From positions 1 to 64,000 of the forward strand of contig CAVPXC010000011.1 in NCBI GenBank assembly GCA_963709505.1: a stretch of DNA of 64,000 bases, written 5' to 3'. Source of the DNA: CAVPXC01 sp963709505 (lineage in GTDB: Bacteria > Chloroflexota > Anaerolineae > JAAEKA01). Positions 11,140 through 19,559 of this stretch are shown here, one piece after another (position 1 is the first letter of the stretch; the number at the start of each line of letters is the position of its first letter). The notes under the pieces are model-generated. The model ran no database searches. It worked only from the letters and a program-made list of their open reading frames with translations, and was not told the origin of the DNA. The translations under genes and the position numbers were made by a program.

Positions 11140-11533
11140 CCCACCTTCCGCCGCACCGCATACGCCGCGGCGAGCGCCAGGCCGGAGACGGCCGGCAGAG
11201 CAGCCAGCGGGATCGCAGGCCCCGGCGCCGGCAGGTCGCTGCTTGCGGTCACGCTGCTCAACGTCACCACGGATGGCTGCACGTTGACCGTCGCCGAGTC
11301 CGTCGCCGTCGCCACGTCGACCGGACCGGCGTTGTAAGTGATCCAGGTGGCCGTGTTGACCGTCGTGGCGTTGATGGTCGCGCCAAACGTCAGGCCTTCG
11401 GCGACCGTGTTGACGCTATCGCCTGGCGCGAGCGAATAGTCGAGACCGGTGAACAACGTGCCCAACTCGCTGTCCACCAGGTCGTGCAGGTTGAGCGTCA
11501 CACTGCCGGTGTTCTCGACTGTGTAGCTGGAAC
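11133..11533 (-). pseudogene. 5'-truncated remnant of a secreted DUF11-type protein with the shared tail
   Basis: Only the last 130 or so codons remain. They begin inside a DUF11-like repeat (SYTVENTGSVTLNLHDLVD; compare TNTGDITLNLHDLAD in the gene starting at 24532), and end with the common tail (VVTLSSVTASSDLPAP, hydrophobic stretch, YAVRRKVGK). There is no start codon or signal peptide in place. Just upstream of the break lies a 20-bp sequence (11534-11553) identical to the promoter region at 17230-17249. The remnant is therefore a promoter-to-interior deletion product, or was cut by arrival of the neighbouring plus-strand gene. Confidence 0.75.
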
Positions 11534-11572
11534 AGATGGCTGTGAGAAGTCAAGCGAAACGTTGGGGCCGGG

Positions 11573-11643
11573 TGTATTTCAAGTTGGGGGCAGACCCTTC
11601 GGGTTTTCCGCAAACCCGAAGGGTCTGCCCCCAACTTGAAATA
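11573..11643. repeat. Perfect 33-bp-arm palindrome containing the CCCTTCGGG core
   Basis: Arms 11573-11605 and 11611-11643 are perfect complements around a 5-nt loop. The inner part (11591-11625) is a compact form of the ends of the 98-bp elements at 14827 and 24948. Its inner edge lies 64 bp upstream of the -10 of the beta-helix gene. An RNA would form a very stable hairpin; the DNA could form a cruciform. Confidence 0.85.
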
Positions 11644-11688
11644 CATCCGCTGGGGCCCTATTCGTCGCGCGATTCCGCCAAAAAAGAT

Positions 11689-11694
11689 GTATAC
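11689..11694 (+). promoter_or_regulatory. -10 box (TATACT) of beta-helix gene 1
   Basis: TATACT lies 70 bp before the ATG at 11765. The surrounding segment (TTCGTCGCGCGATTCCGCC to ACTGAAAGTAACCTCGCCC) is conserved before the paralogue at 15062. No good -35 was seen. Confidence 0.55.
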
Positions 11695-11764
11695 TGAAAG
11701 TAACCTCGCCCATCGTCCGGGGCTTCGGCGTCTTGACCTGTTCTTACGGGAAGGAGTACAGACC

Positions 11765-13189
11765 ATGCGATCCAAATACCTCGTTGCGATTCTCGTCTTG
11801 CTGGCGCTCGCTGCGCCGGCATCCACCGCACACGCCGGCGGCATCGTCAGCGTCTGCGACGAAGCGCACCTGCGGGCGGCCCTGGCCGGCGGCGGCACGG
11901 TGACCTTCAGTTGCAGCGGCACGATCACCTTGGCAGCCCAGATTCTGATCACGGCTGACACGACCATTGACGGCAGCGGGCAGACCGTCACCATCAGCGG
12001 CAACCACGCGGTGCGAGTGTTTTACGTGGACTATAGGATTCCGGTGATTACATTCAACCTGAACATGATAACCATTGCCGATGGTTATCGCCCCACCAGC
12101 AGTGGTGGTGGCATTTTCAATGATAGCGGCACGGTAACTGTGAGCAACAGCACCTTCGTCGGCAACAGTCCTGATGCCTCGGGTGGCGGCATCTTCAACT
12201 ACTACGGCACGGTGAACGTGAGCAACAGCACCTTCACCAGCAATGCCGCCGGCGCCCTCTCCGGCGGCGGAATCTTCAACCAGCACGGCACGTTGAACGT
12301 GAGCCGCAGCACTTTCGCCGGCAATAGCGCCGGATCCAGCGCCGGCACCGGTGGCGCGATCTACAATAATTACGGCACGCTGAGCGTGAGCAACAGCACT
12401 TTCGCCGGCAATAGCGCCGCAGCCGACGGTGGCGCGATCTACAACTGGTATAGCACGCTGACCGTGAGCAATAGCACCTTCTCCGGCAATAGCTCCGGCT
12501 TTGAAGGCGGCGGCGCCATCTACAACGGCTACGACGCCCCAGTGGTCGTGAGCAATAGCACCTTCTCCGGCAATAGCGGCAACTTTGGCGGCGGCATTCT
12601 CAGCTTCGGCCCGGTGACCGTGAGCAACAGCACCTTCTCCGGCAATAGTGCCAGTTCCAGTAACGCGGGTGGTGGCATCCACACCTTCGATGGCTCCGTC
12701 ACGCTGAAGAATACGATCGTCGCCAACAGCCCGTTGGGAAACAACTGCTTCGGCACCATCATTGACGGGGGCGGGAACCTCAGCTATCCCGATACCACCT
12801 GTCCCGGCACCAACGGCAACCCTTTGCTCGGCAGCTTGCAGAACAACGGCGGTCCCACCCAGACGATGGCGCTCGGGTCAGGCAGCGCCGCGCTGGACGC
12901 GGGGAACGACGCCATCTGTGCGGCGGCGCCGGTCAACAACCACGACCAGCGCGGCATTGGCCGTCCTCGGGGCCCGCACTGTGACATCGGCGCCGTCGAA
13001 GAGTACTGCCCGAGCTTTGTGCCCCCTGCCTCGGTAGGCGTCGAAGACATTCTAGCCATTGTAGAGCGCTGGGGCTGGACGAACAGCACCCCTGGTTGGG
13101 ACGCTGCGTATGACTTGAACGGCGACAACAAAATCGACATTGTCGACATCATGCTGGTCACGGCGGCATGGGGACGCACGTGTTCGTAG
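11765..13189 (+). CDS. Secreted right-handed beta-helix protein with C-terminal dockerin-like domain
   Basis: The ATG at 11765 has AAGGAG 8 bp upstream. A signal peptide (MRSKYLVAILVLLALAAPAS) is followed by a CDEAHLRAAL segment, then about eight repeats of the pattern TVSNSTFSGNSA...GGGIYN, each probably one or two turns of a parallel beta-helix. A conserved end block (DQRGIGRP...CDIGAVE) is typical of surface beta-helix proteins. The last 55 residues hold two calcium-loop-like segments (VGVEDILAIVERWG and DLNGDNKIDIVDIMLVTAAW), a type I dockerin-like arrangement. No cohesin is present in the window. The gene points against its neighbours and its 5' side abuts a truncated gene. 474 residues. 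Confidence 0.85.
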   Translation: MRSKYLVAILVLLALAAPASTAHAGGIVSVCDEAHLRAALAGGGTVTFSCSGTITLAAQILITADTTIDGSGQTVTISGNHAVRVFYVDYRIPVITFNLNMITIADGYRPTSSGGGIFNDSGTVTVSNSTFVGNSPDASGGGIFNYYGTVNVSNSTFTSNAAGALSGGGIFNQHGTLNVSRSTFAGNSAGSSAGTGGAIYNNYGTLSVSNSTFAGNSAAADGGAIYNWYSTLTVSNSTFSGNSSGFEGGGAIYNGYDAPVVVSNSTFSGNSGNFGGGILSFGPVTVSNSTFSGNSASSSNAGGGIHTFDGSVTLKNTIVANSPLGNNCFGTIIDGGGNLSYPDTTCPGTNGNPLLGSLQNNGGPTQTMALGSGSAALDAGNDAICAAAPVNNHDQRGIGRPRGPHCDIGAVEEYCPSFVPPASVGVEDILAIVERWGWTNSTPGWDAAYDLNGDNKIDIVDIMLVTAAWGRTCS

Positions 13190-13252
13190 CCGGAGGTCCA
13201 CTCCGATCCGCCCCTCCTCCCAATCCGCCCCCTGCTCCCCCCATTGCGGCAC

Positions 13253-13288
13253 AAAAAACTGGACGGGCACGCGCCCGTCCAGTTTTTT
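13253..13288. terminator. Bidirectional ACTGGACGGG hairpin terminator
   Basis: A 16-bp perfect stem with a 4-nt loop is flanked by A6 and T6. It can end transcription of the beta-helix gene on the plus strand and of the sialidase-like remnant on the minus strand, which converge here. Confidence 0.85.
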
Positions 13289-13369
13289 CATCGATCGCCG
13301 CCCCGAAGGCGATCAGGCAAAGTGATGAGGCGAAGGAGTGGAGAGCGAGCGAAGCAACTTCTTCTTGAC

Positions 13370-13406
13370 CCTCCACCCTCCACCCTCCACCCTCCACCCT
13401 CCACCG
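13370..13406. repeat. Heptamer tandem repeat (CCCTCCA)n
   Basis: There are about five copies of a 7-bp unit in one arm only, between convergent genes. It belongs to the window-wide class of short intergenic repeats. Confidence 0.7.
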
Positions 13407-13419
13407 GATCGCCAAGGGC

Positions 13420-14820
13420 TTACTTGCTCGTCGAGAAGTAGATGTCCTCCTCGACCGTCCCGCCCAGGCCGCGGGTGTCAGCCCAGACTACGTAGGCCTT
13501 GCCCCTGGCGTCCGTGGCGACCCACATGTAGTCACCCAGGAAGCCGGCCTGAAGCGGGTTGTTGGCCGGGGTCAGGTTGGGCATGGACGACGTGGTCATG
13601 CGAGTGTATTTGACCGTCGGCGAGGCCGAGGCCGCATTGCTGACCTTGGCCAGGGTGATGTCGTTGCAGCCGTCGAACTCGCAGTTGCCGTAGGAGCGGT
13701 CGTAGTAGCCGACGAACAGGGTGCCGTCCGGCGCCACCGAGCTCCACGACTGCCACTGGGCGCTGCCCGCCGGCGTCAGATTGGTCGAAGCGCTCCAGCT
13801 CGCACCACCGTTGGTCGAATAGGCATACAAGATGTTGCTGTCGCAGGGTGGTGTAGCTGTGGCAGCCGGGCCCTGGCAGTTGGCGGCCAGGTTGCGCCCA
13901 TCCGTCCAGCTCACGTAGAGCTTGCCGGTGCGGTCGATCGACGCAGAGATCGAGGTGATCATCGGCACACGATAGCCGTTGGGCGGCAAGCACTGGCGAC
14001 CGCCAGGACACCCCTCTGCGCTGGGGCCGACCGGGTGCAGCTCCAACAGGTCGCCCACCTTGGCGGGCGCAGTCCAACTGGCCGGGTTGCTGCAGTCGGC
14101 CGTGGCCGGGCACTTGACCATCATCACCTGCTCGACGCCAAAACCGGGCAGGTTGCCGTTGCCAAAGGCCACGTAGACGGTGCCATCCGGCCCGACGATC
14201 GGATGCGAGCCCTGGTCCTGGTCACAGGCGTTGGGGTTGGCCGACCCGCTAAAGTCGGTGCAGAGGGGGCTGGCGCCGCTGATCTCGATGCCGGCGGACC
14301 AGGTCGCGCCGCCGTCGGTGGATTGGCTGAAGTAGATCGGGCTGTTGGCGCCGACGCCGAACGCAGTGCTTGCAAACCGGGTCCACGTGCCATAGACGTT
14401 GTTCGCCTTGGGGCTGCCGGCGTTGGCATCCGAGACGATGAACTCCTTGTCGTGGAAGATGTTGGGATCGTTGTCACTGGCTACGACGCCAAGTGGGGTG
14501 TTGCGATACTCCTGGAAACTCAACGCCGCCGGGGTGTGGTAGTAGGCGCCGCCGATGCCGGCATTGGACTTCGCCACCACGAAAGCGCTGGCAGGAGAAG
14601 CCACGTCGAAGAGGATTCCGCCCACGTAGGCATTGCCAACCGAGTCGAATGTCGCAGTTGGATCGCTGCACGCGTCGGCCGTGTGGCCGCCGGCCGTCAG
14701 GAACTGGTAGAAGGGCGGGACCATGTCACCCCACGTTTTGCCGCCGTCGAAGGACCAGTCGTAGCCGCAGTGGTTGAAGCCGATGCGCGAGTCGTTCTGG
14801 CCGTTGTCAATGGTCGCGAT
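13420..14820 (-). pseudogene. 5'-truncated secreted BNR/sialidase-like beta-propeller protein
   Basis: Repeated Asp-box-like motifs (STDGGATWSAG, STNGGASWSAS, and SFDGGKTWGD at the broken end) and blade-like segments (YVSWTDGR, YVVWADTR) indicate a beta-propeller of the BNR/sialidase fold. No catalytic assignment is possible. The frame is open back to about 14820 (IDNGQNDSRIGFNHCGYDW). It then meets a stop exactly where a 98-bp inverted-repeat element begins (14827). No signal peptide or start codon remains, so an estimated 100 or more residues are lost. An internal ATG at 14724 exists but lies inside the domain. Confidence 0.75.
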
Positions 14821-14826
14821 TTAAGC

Positions 14827-14924
14827 AGACCCTTCGGGTTTCTCGTCCTTGACCAGGTTGCCGGTTCGAGAAGATGTCGCTCTTCGCCAGGTAGCGGGTT
14901 TGACAAGAGAAACCCGAAGGGTCT
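14827..14924. repeat. 98-bp inverted-repeat element, copy A
   Basis: The element begins and ends with AGACCCTTCGGGTTTCTC and its complement and has the same length as the copy at 24948-25045, with a conserved middle (CCGGTTCGAG...AGATGTCGC). It has no coding capacity. Its inner edge lies 63 bp upstream of the TATACT of beta-helix gene 2, and it sits at the break point of the sialidase-like gene. It could be a MITE-like element or an upstream regulatory or terminator palindrome. Confidence 0.75.
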
Positions 14925-14986
14925 GGCATTTATTTGGAATTGCTGGCTCGGGGCAATATTCGTCGCGCAATTCCGCCAAAAAGGTG

Positions 14987-14992
14987 TATACT
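14987..14992 (+). promoter_or_regulatory. -10 box (TATACT) of beta-helix gene 2
   Basis: TATACT is found in the same sequence context as at 11689, 70 bp before the ATG at 15062. Confidence 0.55.
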
Positions 14993-15061
14993 GAAAGTAA
15001 CCTCGCCCATCGTCTGGGGCTCTGGCGTCTTGACCTGTTCTCAAGGGAAGGAGTACAGACC

Positions 15062-15862
15062 ATGCGACCCAAATACCTCGTTACGATCCTCGTTTTGCTG
15101 GCGCTCGCTGCGCCGGCATCCCCCGCACACGCCAGCGGCGTCGTCAGCGTCTGCGACGAAGCGCACCTGCTGGCGGCCCTGGCCGGCGGCGGCACGGTGA
15201 CCTTCAGTTGTAGCGGCACGATCACCCTGACAAGCGTGATATGGATCGAAGCTAGCACGACCCTAGATGGCAGTGGGCAGGCCGTTACCATCAGCGGCAA
15301 CCATGCGGTGCCGGTGTTCTATGTGTATGAAGGGGTTACGCTCAACTTGAATCGGGTGACCGTTGCCAATGGGAACGTCGGCTACTATGGCGGCGGCATC
15401 TCCAACCAAGCCAGTGTTGGGCTGACTGTGATCGACAGCACCTTCTCTGGCAACAGCGCCGGCCAGGCCGGCGGCGGCATCTCCAATCACTACAGCAGGG
15501 TGACGCTTAAGAACACGATCGTCGCCAATAGCCCGGCGGGAGGGAACTGCTACAGCATTGGACCGGACCCCATCGCCGATGGCGGCGGGAACCTCAGCTA
15601 TCCCGATACCACCTGTCCCGGCATCAACGGCAACCCTTTACTCGGCCCCTTGCAGATTAACGGCGGGCCGACCCAGACAATGGAACCTGGACCAGCCAGC
15701 GCCGCGCTTGACGCGGGGAACGACGCCACCTGCGCGGCGGCGCCCGTCAACAACCTCGATCAGCGCGGCGTCGCCCGGCCCCAAGGCAAGCACTGTGACA
15801 TCGGCGCCGTAGAACGGCTACCATACCGGCTATGGTTTACCTTGGTAACTGTCCGTCATTAA
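15062..15862 (+). CDS. Secreted right-handed beta-helix protein, short paralogue without dockerin
   Basis: The ATG at 15062 has the same ribosome-binding context (AAGGAG) and nearly the same signal peptide (MRPKYLVTILVLLALAAPAS) as the gene at 11765. The N-terminal CDEAHLLAAL block and the end block (DQRGVARP...CDIGAVE) are kept, but only one or two beta-helix repeats remain (DSTFSGNSAGQAGGGISN). After CDIGAVE the sequence diverges into a short unrelated tail, so the dockerin-like domain is missing. 266 residues. It is probably an internally deleted duplicate. Confidence 0.8.
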   Translation: MRPKYLVTILVLLALAAPASPAHASGVVSVCDEAHLLAALAGGGTVTFSCSGTITLTSVIWIEASTTLDGSGQAVTISGNHAVPVFYVYEGVTLNLNRVTVANGNVGYYGGGISNQASVGLTVIDSTFSGNSAGQAGGGISNHYSRVTLKNTIVANSPAGGNCYSIGPDPIADGGGNLSYPDTTCPGINGNPLLGPLQINGGPTQTMEPGPASAALDAGNDATCAAAPVNNLDQRGVARPQGKHCDIGAVERLPYRLWFTLVTVRH

Positions 15863-16028
15863 CTTCGCGCTTTGGCCGGTCTCCGACCGAGCCAGACCGA
15901 TAAGTTGTTTACGGACAGTGACTTAGAGTATTCTCGGTGACCAGGTTCCTATGAAGCGGCATGTCTCGCTGCATCGTGGGAGCTTGCACTCAGAATTAGG
16001 ATGAATTGTGGGCTTTGTCTCTTGCGCA
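15863..16028. other. Intergenic stretch between convergent genes
   Basis: No gene, strong promoter or repeat was recognised here, except an imperfect inverted repeat around GTTTACGGACAGTGA and ACTGTCCGTCATTAAC, part of which overlaps the end of beta-helix gene 2. Confidence 0.4.
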
Positions 16029-16033
16029 CAAAA

Positions 16034-16062
16034 AACTGGACGGGCACACGACCCGTCCAGTT
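16034..16062 (-). terminator. ACTGGACGGG hairpin terminator
   Basis: An 11-bp stem (AACTGGACGGG) is followed on the minus strand by T-rich sequence, downstream of the gene ending at 16193. Confidence 0.75.
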
Positions 16063-16200
16063 CCTTTCATCGATCGCCGCTCCGCAAGCGTTTAAACCAG
16101 CCGAGCAGCAAAGCGTCTAGACAGCCATCAGCAGACCGGCAAACAAAGTAATCAAGTCTTCACCTTCTCACCTTGTCACCTTGTCTCCTTGTCTACTTCC
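16063..16200 (-). repeat. Conserved 3' UTR module, copy 2
   Basis: This is near-identical to 11006-11139, including the stop-proximal octamers (ACAAGGTG type) and the GCTTGCGGAGCGG end next to the terminator. Confidence 0.75.
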
Positions 16201-17017
16201 CCACCTTCCGCCGCAACGCATACGCCGCAGCCAGAGCCAGACCGGAAACGGCCGGCAGCGCGGCCAGCGGGATCGCCTGCGCCGGCAGGTCGCTGGCCGC
16301 GGTCACGCCGCTCAAGGTGACTGCGGTTGGAGGCTGGATCGTGCCGCTCAGGCGGTAGATCAGGTCCGGCTGTGTGCCGACGGCGCAAGTTGCGACGCGC
16401 GCGGCCGCCAGTTCGTGCATGGAGTGCCAAAGCCGCCGCCCGGGTTGCGCCAGGCGGAGGCGCTGTTGGACTGGACCGTGCGAATCCGTCCAGCCCCACT
16501 GGCCGCCTGCGGAAAAGGACATCACGGCCTGGACCGAGACCCAGTACGTGCCGCTGGGCAACACGGCCGGCAACGTCAGGGCGATGGTGAAGCTGCCGTT
16601 GACGTTCGTCGGTACCACGCCGAGTGCGCTGTAGACCTGGGTGCCGGGCAAGGTGGTGGCGTTGTCGTAGAAGAAGACGTTGACCGTCGGCGCGGGGCCG
16701 GTGCCGTTGAAGTATGCGCCGGCAACCTCGACCTGCTCGATGGACCAGTAGACGCTTGCTGGGACGATGAAATCGTCGGCCGCCTGGTTGTCAAAAGCGT
16801 CGCTTGCTGCCTCGAAGTCCTGCGAGGTGATGCTGTTGGCGCCGGGGTTGTTAGTCTGGTCATACAGCACCACGAGCGAGCCTTCGTAGGGAGCCATGGA
16901 GCCGGCGATCGGGGCGGTCGAAGTCGGGGCTTCGGGTTGGGCGGCCGCGCCGAGTGGTATCATCGCCACCAGTAGAGCTACGATGGCAAAGAGGTAGAGG
17001 ACGTTCTTGCGTTGCAT
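16193..17017 (-). CDS. Secreted protein with shared signal peptide and tail (two compensating indels)
   Basis: The ATG at 17017 starts MQRKNVLYLFAIVALLVAM, a clear signal peptide ending near AAAQP. The body contains a beta-sandwich region (DDFIVPASVYWSIEQVEVAG, PSGTYWVSVQAVMSF) like proteins that open with a D-rich segment and end with an NPGGGFG block. Between about 16395 and 16470 the frame is shifted. The third frame reads SNSASAWRNPGGGFGTPC, the expected sequence, so two indels flank it. The end carries AVTLSGVTAASDLPA, the hydrophobic stretch and YALRRKVGK. About 274 residues. The function is unknown; it is likely a surface or extracellular protein. Confidence 0.8.
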   Translation of the reverse strand: MQRKNVLYLFAIVALLVAMIPLGAAAQPEAPTSTAPIAGSMAPYEGSLVVLYDQTNNPGANSITSQDFEAASDAFDNQAADDFIVPASVYWSIEQVEVAGAYFNGTGPAPTVNVFFYDNATTLPGTQVYSALGVVPTNVNGSFTIALTLPAVLPSGTYWVSVQAVMSFSAGGQWGWTDSHGPVQQRLRLAQPGRRLWHSMHELAAARVATCAVGTQPDLIYRLSGTIQPPTAVTLSGVTAASDLPAQAIPLAALPAVSGLALAAAYALRRKVGK

Positions 17018-17030
17018 GCTGAAATGCTCC

Positions 17031-17189
17031 TTATGGAATGACGTAGTCCATACACCGGCGCACGAGCGCGCCGGCCTTCCATCGAATGCGGGGACAAAGA
17101 CGAGCTGGGACACGCTGAGTGCGCGGGCTGATCGTGTCAGCGCCTCGGCTAAGGGCCTGACTTGCCAGCGAGTGGCTTGTGCGAACCAT
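17031..17189 (-). CDS. Upstream ORF (52 aa leader peptide), copy C
   Basis: The ATG at 17189 is embedded in AAAGGAGGTGATGG, a perfect Shine-Dalgarno with short spacing. The frame MVRTSHSLASQALSRG... ends at a TAA that overlaps the AAGGAG of the next gene, 13 bp before its ATG. The same ORF precedes the gene starting at 19373, where it is 55 codons; the 9-bp length difference keeps the frame, which favours real coding. It is Arg-rich with no membrane segment. A role as a coupled leader peptide is inferred. Confidence 0.5.
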   Translation of the reverse strand: MVRTSHSLASQALSRGADTISPRTQRVPARLCPRIRWKAGALVRRCMDYVIP

Positions 17190-17219
17190 CACCTCCTTTC
17201 CGGTTAGCCCATTGCCTCT

Positions 17220-17247
17220 ATTGTAACCGATGGCTGTGAGAAGTCAA
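17220..17247 (-). promoter_or_regulatory. Sigma-70-type promoter of the gene starting at 17017
   Basis: TTGACT (17242-17247) and TACAAT (17220-17225) are separated by 16 bp. The -10 is about 30 bp before the upstream ORF. Confidence 0.7.
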
Positions 17248-17336
17248 GAAAAACTGTGGTAGCCCAAGTATCAGGCGTCAGCCGTCGTCGGTCCCCCGTC
17301 CGCGGTCGTCTGTCCCCCAAAGACAACGCGGCACAA

Positions 17337-17369
17337 AGAACTGGACGGGCACACGACCCGTCCAGTTCT
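17337..17369 (-). terminator. ACTGGACGGG hairpin terminator
   Basis: A 13-bp stem (AGAACTGGACGGG) lies downstream of the gene ending at 17498. The distance is shared with the other copies because the 3' UTR module is duplicated. Confidence 0.75.
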
Positions 17370-17505
17370 CTTCATCGATCGCCGCTCCGCAAGCGTTTGG
17401 ACAAGCCGAGCAGCAAAGCGTCTAGACAGCCATCCGCAGACCGGCAAACAAAGCAATCAGGTCTTCACCTTCTCACCTTGTCACCTTGTCTCCTTGTCTA
17501 CTTCC
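17370..17505 (-). repeat. Conserved 3' UTR module, copy 3
   Basis: This is the same module as 11006-11139 and 16063-16200, with a few substitutions (for example GTTTGGACAAGCC replacing GTTTAAACCAGCC). Confidence 0.75.
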
Positions 17506-19373
17506 CCACCTTCCGCCGCAACGCATACGCTGCGGCCAGGGCCAGGCCCGAGGCCATCGGCAGGGCCGCTAGCGGGATCGCCGGCGCCGACAGCGGTGCG
17601 GGCAAATTGCTGCCTGCGCTCACGCCGCTCAAGGTCACCGCGGTCGCGGTCTCACAGGCCGTCACCACCACGCTGTCGACTTGCCACCACCAGTCCCAGG
17701 TGGCGTTGGTGTAGTTCCAGCGCAGCACGGTGTTGGCCTGGTTGCCGGCCGCAAAGGGCTGCACGACCTGCAGCGGGCCGCGATGGTCCTCGTCCCAGGA
17801 GATCAGGTTCGTCCAGGTCGTTCCGCCGTCGACGCTGAAGTCCAGGGTGCCGAGGTCCGTATTTGCACCCGTGGTGAGGTCGTTGTAGTCGGTGTAGTAG
17901 CTGACCTGCGGGTTGGTCAGGCCGGTCAGGTTCAGCGGTGCGGACCACATTTGGGCGTTCATCACGCTGCCGGAACCGCAGGCGTCGCTGTCGGCGACGG
18001 CGAACAGGCCGCTGCCGCCGGTCAGGTTGCCGTTCGCGCCGGGGTCGGTGTTGGTCCAGTTGGGCACGCCGGGTGCGGCACAGCCGGTGGTCGTGTTAGC
18101 CACCACCCAGCCGGCGGGCGGGAAGGATCCCTCGAAGCCCTCGGTCAGCACCGTGACCTCCGTGGTGCCGGCCGGGCAGCGCGGCTGGACCGCGGTGACG
18201 GTGGCCGTGGCCGTCGCTTGCACCGAGGCTCCGCCGGTGTTGTAGGCCGTCCAGGTGGCGACGTTGGTGGTCGTGGTGTTGATCACGGCCGGGATCGACA
18301 GGCCGGCTGCCACCGTGTTGACGCTGGTGCCGGGTGCGAGCGCGTAGGCAAGGCCGCTGAAGATCGTGCCCAGCTTGTCGTCGACCAGGTTGTGCAGGTT
18401 GAGCGTCACGTCGCCGGTGTTGGTCACGGTGTAGCAGTAGTAGACCGTGGTGCCGGCCGGCACGGTGATGGCGCTGGTGGCCGCGCAGACGCCGGCGGCG
18501 GTGCCGACGGTCTTGGCCAGCGAGATCGATGGGCCCTGCGCGGTGGCGCCTTCGATGACGAAGGGGAAGTCTTGCTGCGCATGGTGCCGGTGTCAGTGCC
18601 GGAGTTCCAAGGCGGCGCCGCCGGGTCGACTGCAGGCCATTAGAGCCGGGCTTGGCAGTTTGGCCCAGGATCGAGACGGGCGGCGCCCATGGGCCGGAGG
18701 ACAGCGTGCCGCCGGTTTGCCAGTCGAGCCAGTAGGTGCCGGCCGGCAGGATGGTGTTGACGGTGACCACATCGGCCATGATCGGGCGAGTGTTGCCAGT
18801 CAGGGTCGTGTCCAGCACGCGGTAGATGTTGGAGAAGCTGCTGCCGGCCAGGCGGTTGGTGGTGGTGTCGCCGAAGACGACGCTGCTGCCACCTGCGCCG
18901 GGCACGCCGTTCCAGATCCGCAGGTTGACGTTGTTGATCGTGGTGGTGGTCGTCGACCCGGTCTGGTAGGCGTAGAAGGTGATCGTGCTGATGTTCCAGC
19001 CGCCTGCCGGTACGGTGAAGTCGTCGGCCACGCGGAAGCCAGAGGAGATGGCGTGGCCGAAGCCGTAGAGTGCTGAGGCCGAGCAAGGCCGTCTGCACAG
19101 CGCTGGCGTTGGCGCCGCCGAAGCCTGCGCCGGGGTTGGTGGTCAGCGGGCCGTTGTCGAAGAGGATCGCCGCCGGGTTAACGGGCGGGGCTGCGGGGGC
19201 TGCGGGGCCGTCTTGGGATGAGCTTGGCGTCGCGCCGCCGTGGGCAGCTGTTCGTTGCCGACCGAGTCGGTTGCGGCGTTGGGCGCGGCCGGCTGGGCGG
19301 CTGCACCGAACGGTACCATCGCCACCAGCAGGGCCAGGATGGCAAAGAGGTAGAGGACGTGCTTGCGTTGCAT
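17498..19373 (-). CDS. Secreted multidomain DUF11-type protein with shared tail (several indels)
   Basis: The ATG at 19373 starts MQRKHVLYLFAILALLVAM. Reading through at least four frame changes (near 19240, 19065, 18630 and 18570) gives about 625 residues. The order is a D-rich start with NPGAGFGGANASAVQTALLG, a beta-sandwich (VADDFTVPAGGWNISTITFY), a DUF11 repeat (YYCYTVTNTGDVTLNLHNLV), an anchor-J/MAM-like domain (FEGSFPPAGWVVANTTT, YYTDYNDLTTGANTDLGTLD) and the tail (AVTLSGVSAGSNLPAP, hydrophobic stretch, YALRRKVGK). The number of indels is higher than in core genes, so decay, poor coverage or collapsed repeats are all possible. Confidence 0.75.
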
Positions 19374-19386
19374 GCTGAAATGCTCC

Positions 19387-19554
19387 TTATGGATTGACGT
19401 AGTCCATACACCGGCGCACGAGCGCGCCGGCCTTCCTTCGAATGCGGGGACAAAGACGAGCTGGGACGGGGTGCGCGCGCTGGGCGCGCAGGCTGATCGT
19501 GTCAGTGCCTCGGCTGAGGGGCTGGCCTGACAGGGAGTGGCTTGTGCGAACCAT
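19387..19554 (-). CDS. Upstream ORF (55 aa leader peptide), copy B
   Basis: The ATG at 19554 is set in GAGGAGGTGATGG. The peptide begins MVRTSHSLSGQPLSRG and ends VRRCMDYVNP, like copy C. Its TAA overlaps the AAGGAG that serves the downstream ATG at 19373. Copy A near 20934 starts the same way (MVRTNHSL) but stops after eight codons through two point changes, so the peptide sequence is dispensable there or is not the functional part. Confidence 0.5.
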   Translation of the reverse strand: MVRTSHSLSGQPLSRGTDTISLRAQRAHPVPARLCPRIRRKAGALVRRCMDYVNP

Positions 19555-19559
19555 CACCT

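Noticed and set aside
14827..14924. The 98-bp inverted-repeat element as a definite MITE
   Set aside because: No target-site duplication was found and its distance to promoters is constant, so a regulatory role is as likely.
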